Source: Rhopalosiphum padi
Lineage: Eukaryota; Arthropoda; Insecta; Hemiptera; Aphididae
DNA: 64,000 nt
Reading direction: 5' to 3'
Assembly (NCBI RefSeq): GCF_020882245.1
Contig: NC_083598.1
Span: forward strand, 92,199,714-92,263,713
Made by a program: the position numbers and the translations under genes. The notes beneath the pieces were generated by a model. The model worked only from the letters and a program-made list of their open reading frames with translations. It had not been told where the DNA came from and ran no database searches. This document shows positions 11,861 through 24,071 of this stretch, in pieces (position 1 is the stretch's first letter; every line of letters starts with the position of its first letter).

Positions 11861-12446
11861 GAATAGCAATAAATATTGATGGCAAATTGTCGAGAATTAT
11901 CTATCTAGGTCATTATTGGTATTTAAGTTGTTGAGTATTATGTAAATATATAGAAATTTAAGTACCCAAAACAAATTTGTCACTAGAACATAATTTGTAT
12001 TATATTTTAAATTTGTAAGCTAAACTCTGACTTTAAAACTCTTAAAAATATATATATTCCATTTTAGAATACAGCACTATTACATAAATTGAAACTCAAA
12101 AAATGATAATTGAATCAATTTTTTTGATAATCTAAATTATTATAGATCTAAAATAATGATATGTGTTTTAACAGTTTGGTAACAATTAATATCAGTGTGC
12201 AACGGTATACACATGTTTAGGAGTTTCCTAGTATATTTTTTGTTCAGAATATTCATCAATAGACAATTACATGCACTAAACAAGTTGACTCTATTGTAGC
12301 TTGAACCATAATTATCAGTTTTATAATAAGTTTTTATAAAAGTAGAACAAATCCTTAAATGTAAAATTGTATTTTATATTTAAATTAATTACAAATTATA
12401 GTAATTAAATTAAAATTATTATTAATACACAGATATTAATTAATAT

Positions 12447-15400
12447 TTAAAACTTAATCTCAGGAAGAGCTGGTAAAATACTTTTATTTAAATCCTTGAA
12501 ATAACTATGTTGAAGTGAATCTCTTGCATTGATTCGTTTGCTTGGATCATATACCAACATTTGCTAATAAAAAAATTATTTATAAATATATATATATATA
12601 TATACCAAGTACGATAAATAATAAGATGGTTATTTAAAGTTACCCGCATTAAGTCCACTCCATTAGAACTGAGGTTTTTAACTGAATCTGCTAACATATT
12701 ATCACTCCATTTTGGAAATGTCGGCTTATAATCTTTAAGATCAGAAACACCTGGCCAAGTGTCTTCAGTTGGAGTAGTTAAAATCCTATAAAATTTAATC
12801 AATTACATATACTAAATATGGACAATGATTGAAATGAACAGTAATACAATTTGTGACTTTATAAATGATACTAGCTTTGATGCATTTTAAATCTTATATA
12901 TAATTTGTCTCGCAAAAGAAAGGTACTGTATCTTAAATATCAGAAACAGGATATTCTTGCATATCTTTACATCGCACCGCACCTGCCACATTTAGCTTGG
13001 CGGAGGTTTGTAGCTCCGTCAACATGCACAAAATGGTACTTTTCTTATGCGAAATAGACTATAGTTGGAAGTATCTTTGGTTGGAATTAAACCTAGGTAC
13101 ATAATCAAATACTTTAAGTTGTATGTCATCTAAGGAGTAAATCGGTTTTGTAATGTTATAATCAATAACTGGTGATTTTTTTTAATGTATAAGAGTTGTT
13201 GAAATTGTTTTGAATGTCTAGTTGAATAGTGCGTTGGTCTTTTGTTCATTAGTAGATAAAATAGTAAATATATATATAAAATCATACATAGTACTTAATA
13301 ATATATAATTATTACTAATATAATTTCAGTAATAAAATTTAATAAGTTAGAAGAATAAAATAGTAATATATAGGGTGATACTTTTATCACTAAACACTCA
13401 TTATTTCATCAAGTATTGATTTTTTTTCTTCAAAATATTTTGTTTCATGCTTTTCTCAAACTGTATGAAATTTTTATTATTTCTACCCTTTCTTTTATTT
13501 AATAGTGAAACCACTATTAGCTTTTGATTTTCAAATGGCAACCTATATTTAAAATTTAATAAATTAATAAGGCTATATTTTTCATGAATTTTAACGTTCA
13601 AATTATTATTTTTCATTAATTTTTTAGAAAGAAATATCTTTTCAAAGTTGGGCGGATTTTGGTATTTATAATACTTCTTGTTTCATATAATCATAATATG
13701 TAATAAACTTGTTATCGACTACCCAGTGATGAACTTTGTACATGTAATTACCAATGGCTCACAACCGTAATAACCTGTAGAATAAACACCTAAAAACCTA
13801 AAACCACGCAACTTTGAACCAGCTATCTCACTAACAAGTAACGATTAAATGAAAAATAATAATTGTAACGTTAAAATTCATAAAAAATTAGCCTTACTAT
13901 TTCATGACATTTTAAATATAGGTTGCCATTTTGAAAATCAAAAATTGATAGTGATTTCACTATTAAATATAAGGGTGAAAAAACAAAAATTTAAAAAAAT
14001 TAACACTAAAATGATGAGTGTTAAATGATAAAAGAATTACTGTATATGTAAAAAAAGAACTCTGTCCAGCGAGATAACATCCCAATTCTGTGCAACCCCT
14101 CGCGTCACTCTGCTATCAAAACTAGTTCCTCTATGGCTGGGTGTCACTTGGGAATGCGCAGAAAAACTGATTTTAAATAGTCAGTCTGCGTCGCATTCTT
14201 TTGCTGGACATAGTACAGGTATCACACATTATTAAAGAAAACACTTATTATTACTAATAAAAACTATTAAGAAAACTTGGAAAAGTTGAGAAGGGGTGAA
14301 CAGGAGGATAATGGTAATTTTCCAACATTCTTGTGGGGGACAAAAAAAGATACAATCACTGCATTTATTATTTCTATATTTTTTTCTCAATAATTATATA
14401 AGATACTAATTACCTGAAAATACGAAATAATTGATCAATTTCTGAATCTCCTTGAAATAATGGCTTTCCTTGTGCCATTTCTGCAAATATACATCCTATG
14501 GACCAAACATCAATAGGACAGCCATAACGTTGTGTGTTTAATAATACTTCAGGAGCTCTGTACCATAGTGTTACTACCTAAAATTATTGATTCTTAATGT
14601 TGCTTACAATATTTAATTATTAATTATTAAGGCTTGTAAGTTCAGTCACTAAAAAACAATTTTGAATTTAATATTAATGCAACTATGTTCCTAAAAAGTA
14701 TTGAATATGTAGTATAAAACCTTTAATTATGCATGTGCATGTTCAATTAAGTAGTACTTATTAATATGGAAAACAAAAAATTATCAATTCATTTTTATAA
14801 ATAATTAATGAATAAAATGAATAGCATCTCAATATTCTTTATTTCACATTTGTATGAATACATTCTTTTATTTATGGTTAATTTTGTTAAACTGTATTCA
14901 AAACGTCTTATTTTGATGAATTTTACCTTATACGTTATATTTATTATATTTTTAGTTTTCAAAACAATTTTATTTTGATTGTCATAAAATAAAAATATTG
15001 GTACCTATACTCTACTACTTGGAAGAAGAGCAGTACCGGGCGGCCAACTTTAGCGCATGGACGTGGCTATGTTTCAAAGCTTTACCTTGCACACTACCTA
15101 TGGTGGGAGAAGTATTTGACTGCCGCCGACAAAACCTAGTTGCCGCCTGGTACCGCTCTTATTCCCAAGAGAATATATGCATTAAAATTATTAGCAATAT
15201 TTACAATAAATTTAATTCCAAAAACCTTGAAATATGCTAAAATTATATACTAAATAAAATGTCTTATACCTACTGAACATCTTGAAGTGAATTTTTATTT
15301 TATCTAGCATTTAATACAATATGGCAAGATTGATATGTAAATGTATGAATGTACACAAGTCCTAATAATTAAATTTGGACTACAAAATAATTATTATTCA

Positions 15401-16413
15401 AGGAAAGATAATTTAATATTAACCAGTGAAAAAAAGTTGTTATAATCAAAACATTTTTTTTTTTTTTTTTTATCTGTCTAGAAAAGGAATATATACATAT
15501 ATTATACACTATTAAATATACATAAAAATCTTATAAGAAATAATTTAAACTGTTATGATTAAAGGATAGACAAATAATAGTACAGCAAAATAGATAAATT
15601 ATTGCTATTATTTAAAAGGTATGTTTTAATTTTACCTTGAATTGGTTAAATCAATTATTTGGTTAGATAATGGTAACTAGAAATTAGTGGTTACTTCTGG
15701 GAAATAAAATTGAAAAATAAAATAGTTAGGTAAGTTCCTTAATTATAAAAATGATGAATACAGAAAAATTTGTAAATACCTCATGAGTATACACACGAAT
15801 TGGCAAACCAAAAGTACGGCCTAAACCAAAATCAGCAACTTTCAGTATGTTATGCTTAGTGTCGATTAAAATATTTTGTGGTTTCAGATCTCTATGCAAA
15901 ATTCGTCTCACATGGCAAAAGTATATAGCAACTAATAACTGTACAAAATAAAAATTTAAAAGTATTAATTTCATTAATTATTGCCTCGTAATATAAATAA
16001 TTAATTATTACTTGATAAGTGAATGATTTTGTAGTAATTTCATCTAAATGTTTTTTAGGCCTCGAATCAATGAATTTTTTTAAATCCATAGGAACAAACT
16101 CAAATACAAGATATAATCTTGAATCATCCATAAGAATTTCTCGTAAACTAATCATAAAAAATTTCAATATTATATACACAAATATTAAATGCATATGAGT
16201 TAATTTGACAATTAATTACTTCACAATATTTGGATGGTTGAGTTCTTTCAAAATACTAATTTCTCTAATGGCCGTAGCAGGTATACCTTCATCTTCCATT
16301 TCCATACGAATTTTCTTCACAGCCACAATTTCTTTTGATGAAAGTTCCATACATTTGTAAACAACACCATATGTTCCTTCTCCAATTTTTTCCAATTTAT
16401 CATAATTGTCCAT
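12447..16413 (-). CDS. Cdk1: Cyclin-dependent kinase 1 (Cdc2), PATAIRE variant
   Basis: Six minus-strand exons (16413-16220, 16147-16012, 15938-15780, 14577-14414, 12785-12644, 12563-12447) join in phase to 303 residues, the usual Cdk1 length. Present: GEGTYGVV with Thr14/Tyr15 (Wee1/Myt1 sites), Lys33, Glu51, HRDLKPQN with Asp127, DFGLGR with Asp146, VYTHE with Thr161 (CAK site), WYRAPE, and GDSEIDQLFRIFR. This is the M-phase kinase that drives G2/M entry with cyclins A and B. DFGLGRTFG and ILTTPTEDTWPGV resemble Drosophila Cdc2 rather than Cdk2. The cyclin-binding helix reads PATAIRE: residue 46 is Ala where nearly all Cdk1/2 proteins have Ser. The start MDNYDK matches the family; the in-frame TTG upstream is 5' UTR. 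Introns 3 and 4 are loaded with TIR elements. Confidence 0.95.
12907..13055. mobile_element. Small TIR element in Cdk1 intron 4
   Basis: The ends GTCTCGCAAAAGAAAGGTAC and, reversed, ATTTCGCATAAGAAAAGTAC are imperfect inverted repeats. The interior is more G+C-rich than its flanks. No target duplication could be fixed, so the superfamily is open. Confidence 0.45.
13381..14034. mobile_element. Fold-back element with ~200-bp arms in Cdk1 intron 4
   Basis: The arm 13381-13616 and the arm 13850-14034 are inverted copies. The tips are CTTTTATCACTAAACACTCA and, reversed, CTTTTATCATTTAACACTCA. Matching interior blocks include AGGTTGCCATTTGAAAATC-like and ATTCATGAA/ATTTCATGA segments. A unique centre of about 230 bp separates them. 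The 71-codon frame in the left arm is not conserved in the right arm and is not a gene. Target duplication not resolved. Confidence 0.65.
14059..14214. mobile_element. Small TIR element in Cdk1 intron 4
   Basis: The ends ACTCTGTCCAGCGAGA and, reversed, ACTATGTCCAGCAAAAG are short inverted repeats around a G+C-richer core. It lies just outside the fold-back element. No clear target duplication. Confidence 0.4.
15015..15171. mobile_element. MITE in Cdk1 intron 3
   Basis: About 35-bp imperfect inverted ends: CTACTTGGAAGAAGAGCAGT and, reversed, CTCTTGGGAATAAGAGCGGT, both continuing into ACC-GGCGGC. The sequence is strikingly G+C-rich within an A+T-rich intron. The plus-strand 80-codon frame across it is incidental. 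No target duplication found. Confidence 0.6.
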
Positions 16414-17201
16414 TTTATTGATTCTCAAAAAAAAAAAAAAAAAAACAGCATAATTTTATAAATATGAAATTAAATGATACCAATCAAGAATAAAAGTATG
16501 TAGTATATCTATATTATAAATCTATTAATTTTATTCCATATAATTATTCTAGAATAATATATTCCTTACAAAATTAATTTTAGGAGTCTGGGGAATTTTA
16601 TCTAGCCGTGTTTTTAAATTATCCAAAATGAATAAATAGAAACTTAATTGCAATTTATTATTATAATTTAGGGATTTTGATTATAAAGAACATGAGTTAT
16701 TATAGTATCATCTGGTATTAATATTAATCAAAAAATAATAACAGTTGTATGTAAATATAATAACTATGATTAATAAAATAACTTTCATTATGCTAGATAG
16801 TTATCATCATGTTGAAAAATATAATTAAAATATATTTTGAATGTCTCAAATTTATGTTTAATTGAAAACATATTATTATAATATATATTTTGGTCTTTAA
16901 AGTAATATAATATTATAATGTATTTGATTTATTATAATTTATAAGTCACAATATAAATATTAAAATGTTGTACAACTTAAAATAAAAATAAATAGTTAAA
17001 CTACTTATTGCACTTATGACTGTTGAAACTGTTACCAGTGTTTGATTGTATTTGAAATAGGTACAGTAAAAATGTATTCAATAGTTTATGATACATTTTA
17101 TACCTTTTTCACATTTGATGGTCGGGGGCATAATACATATACACATAAAATAACTAGAAACAACGATGGAAAAATTAATCATCTAAGATCTTAGACCTAA
17201 T

Positions 17202-17340
17202 CATAGGCGGATAGGCCATTTTTGGCCTACCGGGAAATTTTAAAAAGGGACCCTCACATGAAAATAAAAGTCTAAAAAGGGCCCCATTACCGAAATACGA
17301 AGGGAGGGGGGGCCCATCGGGAAATGCCTATCCGCCCATG
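17202..17340. mobile_element. hAT-type MITE in Cdk1 5' UTR intron
   Basis: Inverted ends CATAGGCGGATAGGCC and, reversed, CATGGGCGGATAGGCA. Flanks GACCTAAT (17194-17201) and GACTTAAT (17341-17348) are an 8-bp duplication with one difference. It has a G-rich core. Confidence 0.7.
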
Positions 17341-17689
17341 GACTTAATCACTTACCAAAATTCCCATATTGAGACGAATCACTATTGTTATAATAATGTG
17401 TTTAGTGGTAACAATCATTATGCAGAACTATAGAATATGGACATTTTAAAAATATCAATTAGATGAATCAAGAAAATCACAATTAGAGCATACAATTGTG
17501 AGTTCTACCATCGTTAACGACAAAAATTGATCAGTATCAAAATGGGGTTCAACGAAATCAAGAACGACTGGTTAAACGACGCGAGTCCTTGATTAAATAA
17601 AACCATTTTTGTTTGAATCAGTGCTAGATATTTGTATTAGTTATTAGTTATTATTTATTGCGCTACGTGTAATAATTATTTGGACTCAC

Positions 17690-17950
17690 CTAATTGATTG
17701 TCAGCCTGTAAATAAAGAATAAAAACAAATTAATAACGGATAAAAAACACTAAACTAAACACTTCTACGGAAGACATCAAAATCTATAACATCGTATTTA
17801 TTATTGTTTGATTTTTCAAACACTAAACCTCAACACCTGTCCTGTCCAACCGATAAAAACGGCGGTTAATAAACTACTTTGCCTGTAGTTGTAGTTGCCA
17901 GCCCACTAGGCCCAGTGGTTACCAAATACCATTGAATATTAATACATACA
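17690..17950 (-). promoter_or_regulatory. Probable Cdk1 5' UTR exon and promoter
   Basis: A minus-strand donor AG|GTGAGT at 17689 and a poly-pyrimidine acceptor TTTTTTGAG just before the Cdk1 start codon (exon resumes at 16425) define a likely 5' UTR intron of 1.26 kb. The exon reads back from 17690. Its start is not determined. Confidence 0.4.
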
Positions 17951-17999
17951 ATTATTTTAAATATTTTGTTTGGCTATTTTTCACTTATATAAATTTACA

Positions 18000-19268
18000 A
18001 ATCTGATGATTTTGTTGATAGTATTTGTTATTTAGTTTTGTTTAAATTGATTTGTGTATTTTAAGTTGGACCGAGAAGTCTTAAAATTGAATAAAATTTA
18101 TATTTTACGATAAAAAATTTTGTGCTGCAAAACGCGGCGACGGTGATACCAACCTATTTTAAATAATGTTATCGGCGGTTGCTATTTCATTTATGCAAAT
18201 TTGAAATTTCAATTGATTTTTAAGTTTTTAACGTTTTTATTGTTTTAGACTATTTAACATGGTTAACCAATTGGTTAATTGATATTATTTTCAAAACTCG
18301 TCACTCGATGGCATTTAAAATAAAATATACTAAACTACAGTATCACAGTAGGCAGTAGCGTAACTTAGATATGTTGGAGTCTGAGAGTTAAATCTTTAGT
18401 GGAATGAATTCTAAATCTTAATGAATAGGCAAATAGACTGAAGACAATCTATAATTTTAATTTTAATTTTTTATTTTTTGGCAATGCATTTAATGATATT
18501 TATTGATATATTTTCTCAAACAATATATCGGCTGGATTCCTTTTTTGATCAAACCAAATCTCGAATTTCTCAAACCATAATTTCAAATTTGTTAAACAAA
18601 AACATTTATGGAAACAGATCTAAATTTCTCACAGTGTTTAAACGACTTCGACTTTATAAATTTTAATTAATAACATCATACCTACCGTTTTAAGATCTTA
18701 CACTTTTAAAACTTTAATTTCAAATAATAAGCGACTGTGACTAGATCTTGGGGTGAAATGATTAATGTCCACTTCAAGTTGCTGGTTTAATATAAAAAGA
18801 CTTTACTTGGTATTATAGTTAGTTGTTTCATAAACGATGGTAGGTGGTAGGTGGTTGAATAATGAATGGGTTAATGGGATCGTAAAAAAAAACGAGTCAG
18901 TTGACCGGGATTTTGGAAGTCGTAAATCAAATAAATTACAAGAAATATATAGGACTTCGCTATCTAGTGACGGAAGCAATCCATAGTATGGGTAGTTCTT
19001 TGCGTACACGACACATAGTTTTTAAACGGTATTGTAGATGGCGCTGTCATTATCGTTCGGATAAATGAACTAACATAATAATTAATTAATTTTTTTTTAA
19101 ATTAACGACAGCTGCCGAAAGTCGATAGCAGTTTCAAGATGTATCATCACCTCCACACTAAAATTAGACTTGAGACGGAGAAACTGATTATTGTGTTTAT
19201 TATAAGACAGTTTAAATAGTTTAATACCTTTAAGTAGCCCGTGATTATATTATTATAATTATTATTAC
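18000..19268. other. Intergenic DNA upstream of Cdk1
   Basis: No gene recognised. Short frames at 18478-18666 (+) and 18803-19009 (-) have no family resemblance and low-complexity composition. Confidence 0.4.
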
Positions 19269-19276
19269 AACCAAAT

Positions 19277-19359
19277 CAGTGATGTGTCCAGAACAAAATA
19301 ATTGGTAAGCTCGTTTTGTTCTGTAGTGTGGTTATGCCTACCCTGTAAACACGCCAATG
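19277..19359. mobile_element. 83-bp hAT-type MITE, exact TSD
   Basis: Starts CAGTGATGTGTCCAGAACAA, ends CCTGTAAACACGCCAATG, and is flanked by AACCAAAT at 19269-19276 and 19360-19367. The same ends occur in the 256-bp element at 58933-59188, so this is an internally deleted relative. Confidence 0.8.
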
Positions 19360-20404
19360 AACCAAATAAATAAATAGGTATGTTTGTTTAAATTATTTTT
19401 AATTTTAAATTTGAGATTATTACAAATTTACGGTTTTATCTCATCAACATTTTTCTAATTCTTAGACATTTGTTTTAAATAAATGTAAGTTGTGCTTGCG
19501 GACATAATTCGAAACAAACGCTGTATACGAACACGGACGTAAACATGGAACTACATCATATTTAGATTATATTGTAAAAGAGTATATTTTAAGATTTTTA
19601 ATTTAATGCTTATTTGTGAAAAAGAAAAAAGGTAAAGTTTTAAATTACCTTTTATAGATATAAATAAATGTGATTCTCGGTAATATTAAATGAAACGTTT
19701 TTAGTGAAGATTTGTGATGGTTGTCTTTTGAATCAGTCGAATCTCGATATTATAGTATTACCACTTACTCACACACAACAGCTAACGTAAGTAATTTTGA
19801 TAAAAAAATTATAATAAAGTATTTTATCTTTATTTATTATTTAAAAATAAACTTTGTTTGTACATTTTGGAATTTCAAAATGTTTGTGGTTTTTAAAGTC
19901 ATATAACATGTAAATACTTCTATTTTTAACAATGCATAACGCATAAGTGGCATGTTCATTCAACATTTTTTATTCTACATTTCTACTGCATTACGATCAT
20001 AGCTCTATTTGATACTATAATAATTTATCTAATCACAATTATTATTTCACGAGTATAAAAATAAGTGAATTTTAATATACTAACCTAAACCAGGTTTATT
20101 TTTACTTATTAAAATTGCAGATAAACAATATTAAAATGTATAGGTAATAGTGTAATATTGAGTCAAAATCACTTAAAAATTAGGATGTCACTGTTAGAAC
20201 TTGGAACCACGGATAATTGGAAAAACCTTAAGGTGCGTGAAGTTAGATGAAAAATTGGATCACTAATTTCCACTATAACACAATTATTTAGTGTTCTATC
20301 AGTGCTATACATGTTTCAATTTTTATAATTAGTGCTGAATTTTCCTCCAAAATATTACATATTAGTGAAATAATAACGCCTAGGTAATAACAATATATTA
20401 TATA

Positions 20405-20740
20405 GGTGATTATGATTAGTCTACTTTAATAAGCAAGATCTATTTTATTTTTACATTCATATCAGTTGTAACTTGTAATTAGCAATGTATGTTGCGTTTG
20501 TAAATTATATATTACCTGTATACATATATGAGTACACATATTATGTACAATGTACGTCTCGTGTCTATGTGTTTCTGTAGATAAATTACGTATTATTATT
20601 ACCATCATTGTTGTTATACCAATGTAAGGTTTCGACGGTTTCGTACGTTCGGGGGTCGTTAGACGGTATGTTATTTCATAGCGAATAATTTCTATGAAGA
20701 AACACGCCTGTGAAATATTTAAAAATTTAATCCAGAAATC
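20405..20740 (+). repeat. Dispersed repeat, copy 2
   Basis: Collinear with the copy at 11575-11860 in the same orientation, with about 110 bp of extra sequence (around 20470-20560) near its middle. Identity is patchy, suggesting an old pair. Followed by a GT-rich stretch (20780-20815). Confidence 0.5.
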
Positions 20741-20839
20741 GGAACATTATACCTACTTATGTCTAAAATAAAAGACAAATGAGCAAACGTGAGCGCGTGT
20801 GTGCGTGGAGGTATGGTCAAAATGAAACGAATAGCAAAA

Positions 20840-21600
20840 AAAAGATTTACCAATCCTCGGATTTATAACTTGTAATAATATTTAGTAGGTATTACATAAA
20901 TTTCCGCGGTAGCCGTTGTCGATGGTCGATGTAACCGTTGGACTAATAGTTGTTAGTTAAAACAATAGTTAATATAAGTTATATTATAACACAATAAATA
21001 ATAATAGGTTCTATATAAAAAAAAAAATTCTACCATATATGTAACATATATTAGAAAATCAGATAAACAAAATAAAATACAAACGTATGGGAAGTCTTGT
21101 CTTTGTCGTTTATTATTGTAATTGCGATTTAAGGGTGACTCGGTGAATTTAGTGGATACGAATAATTACATTGCGCGAGTACCATGGTTTATTGTAATAA
21201 TAATAATAATGATCGTAGTCATAAAAAAGGAAAGAATTGTATTAAAATAAAAAATATTTTTATTGGAATATGTAAAAATAAAATAAAATTTTAAAACATT
21301 TCGTTATTTATTCTTAAAAAAAATTAGATTTATTAATAATAATTTAAAAAAAGGCATATAATTATATTACCACAATATTAATATTAATAATATTACCACA
21401 TAATTTACTCAGACATATATGGTATTATACTATAATTTTACCAAATATCCAATAACTGATAATCAATTTTTAATTACAATTTAATTCTATCCCTGATATT
21501 AACATTAATAACCAAGTCATGTTCAATAAAATATTTTTACATCTTATTGTTTGTATATTGACTATTTAAAAGTTATTTATTTATTTAAAGTAATAATAGA
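20840..21600. other. A+T-rich intergenic stretch
   Basis: Poly-A/T runs and short trinucleotide tracts. Nothing gene-like seen. Confidence 0.4.
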
Positions 21601-21624
21601 TATAAATTATAAATGTAGGTATAA

Positions 21625-22157
21625 TTGACCAAAAAAAATATAATAGGCAATAAACTAACAACTAATAATAATGACTATTTACTACTGTGGTACTTTTACT
21701 CACTGCTATACTTGGTTTTTTGTATAACGCGTTTTAAACAATTTTGGGAATATTACGTCGTTCTTAACATCATCGAGATATTCGATTTTCCGGAGGGAAT
21801 GAGAAAAATGAACGCGCGTCGATTGATTCAATTATTAACAGGCTCCGGACTTAATGAATTTGCATATATTTCGGTCGATAAATAAAAAGTAGTTTTGATT
21901 GGACAGAACTTTGCTTCGTGATGTTTGGATTAAAATTTTTTTTTTTTGTCATATTTATTTTTATTTGTACAATCTGTATAAAATATATTTACAATAAGCA
22001 CAATAGATGTAGGATATATATGATAGGTCATGATTGGCTTGTTGAAGGAGCTATTCAGATCAAATTTCAAGGAAACCCTCACTCAAACCGTCGTTGTAGT
22101 TACATGTACGTTTTGGATAAGATAATAGCAATATCCATGTTGGCAGATGATATTTAA
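21625..22157 (+). other. Two adjacent unrecognised short frames
   Basis: Two plus-strand frames lie close together. The first (to 21885) lacks an early ATG and contains FPEGMRKMNARRLIQLLTGS. The second (ATG 21921 to 22157) opens with a hydrophobic segment (about residues 3-22) and ends with a less biased stretch, IQIKFQGNPHSNRRCSYMYV. Composition is less A+T-rich than the flanks. They could be exons of a small secreted or membrane protein gene, or debris. I recognise no family. Confidence 0.2.
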
Positions 22158-22599
22158 CATTTCTGAAAGGATGAACAAATTTAAATTTAAAAATAATTAA
22201 GTTAATTTATTACAGTATATTATTTAAACCAGTCCTTTTTATAACATTTCGTATACTAACAACTTACCTTTTAAAATAATTATGCAGGTAGGTCTATTTA
22301 AAAAAAATGTTAATGAGTATCAACTTATTATATTTTTCTAGTTTTCACACAATTATAAAATTATTTGAACAAATCAAAATGTTAACACTTTATTGAAAAT
22401 TAAAATAATAAGTAGAATTTACGACAAAAAACATAAGATTAAATTTTGTCATGGTATTTATATAGGTATTTCCGAGTGGAAATATTTCAATTATTCCATA
22501 GAAATATAGTTCTAAAAGTTAACATATGGTCGCTAGTAGTTATTTTTTACAGCTGTTTTATATCACTGTTTGGCGTTTACTATCAATATTCGGCCGTAG

Positions 22600-22656
22600 C
22601 CATTTTCCTCCAAAAATGAGATACCGTTTTCCTCCATTCACTGTCCATTTTCCTCC
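22600..22656 (+). repeat. MULE left subterminal motif array (3 copies)
   Basis: CCATTTTCCTCC at 22600-22611 and 22645-22656, and CCGTTTTCCTCC at 22624-22635. Such subterminal arrays are the usual binding sites of MULE transposases. That role is inferred here. Confidence 0.75.
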
Positions 22657-23431
22657 AATAAATAAAATAATAAAATCGTCACTCATTATCAGAATGTTTT
22701 TTTTTTTTTTTTTTATTTGAAAATTTACAATCTGTATTAACAAAACACATTGAGTAAATGAGATAATATGTACAACACAATATAATATAAAGACAGAGTG
22801 ACAGGATAAGGGAGACCATCCAGTGATAGAACCCTTCAGATTTAAATTAATCTAAATTAAATTTTTTTTTTAATTTTAGATCATAAAAGATCACGACACC
22901 AGCGTCTTTTAAGACGTCAAGGGGGGTTGTCGGGTAATGTACGTGATGATAAGTGGGAGATAAGAGGGTTATGGTGTAGATGTAGTTTTTTGTGAAATTT
23001 GGTGTAGTATTGTTTAGTTAGATGTTCAACCGTTTGTATTTTTAAGTCCTTGTGAAGTGTATTATTTGTTACGTACCATGGGGCAGATGTTATGAGACGG
23101 AGGGATATGGACTGGAATGCTTGGATGGTTTGTAGTTGGGACGGTTTGGCACAACCCCAAATTTGAGAGCCGTAGGTCCATATGGGTCTTAAAAAAGATT
23201 TGTATATTGTTAATTTTGAATTTATGGAGAGTTTGGATTTAAGTATTGGGCGAAGCATGTGCAGACGATAATTTAGTAATTTTCGTTTAGATTTAAGATG
23301 TGGGCCCCAAGTTAGTCGTTTGTCGATTGTGATTCCTAGATATTTAATCTTCGGTGTAATAGGTGTTGCCGCCATAGAATAGGATATAATAGTGTATAAT
23401 ACTAGCGGTTACGGACGAACAACCGATCGAC

Positions 23432-23451
23432 ACACACACACACACACACAA
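23432..23451 (+). repeat. (CA)n microsatellite in the solo LTR
   Basis: A run of CA dinucleotides beginning about 40 bp inside the LTR, followed by ACACTCGCGCGC. Confidence 0.85.
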
Positions 23452-23994
23452 ACACTCGCGCGCACCAGCCGTTATTTTTATATTTATTTTTGTTTTAATT
23501 ATATTTTGTGTCTTGTGAATTATATAATATTATGCAAAACAGGTATCGGCGTGTTATCTGCGGCCGCCGGCTCGCCGGTCCGCGTAGTTTAACACGGCCG
23601 CCGCAGTTTTTTTTCTTCTTTCTCCGTCCGTCGTCGTGAGCTAGGCCGTCGTGAACAATATCTTTTTAAATATGCACGAATTGCTATTTTTTTTATAACT
23701 ATTGCGTGGGCGCTAATCGCCATATATTTGTTACTATATCTATTTTATATACCGGTGTGCGAATTGCCATATTTAAATTATACTATTATCATATATTATA
23801 TTCATTGTCGCAGTCGTCGTAGCATTTGCGTCTTTTTATACCTTTGTGAATATCTTTGTTGAGTGTGAATTTTTTAGTGTATATAGGTCTAGGTAGCAGC
23901 TGGCCAGCAGTGCACCGACAAGTCGTGAGTTATTTTTTATTGTTATTTATGTATTATTATTATATTATTAGGTATTGTTAACATTTACTCTGTT

Positions 23995-24009
23995 GAGCCA
24001 AAAGCGCTA

Positions 24010-24071
<62 letters not shown>

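Noticed and set aside
13401..13616. 71-codon minus-strand frame
   Set aside because: Falls entirely inside one arm of the fold-back element and is not preserved in the other arm.
14998..15240. 80-codon plus-strand frame with Trp/Cys-rich sequence
   Set aside because: Coincides with the G+C-rich MITE in Cdk1 intron 3 and runs into intronic A+T-rich DNA.
22558..22743. Short frames on both strands across the MULE left end
   Set aside because: Made of the CCATTTTCCTCC repeat and poly-T, not coding.
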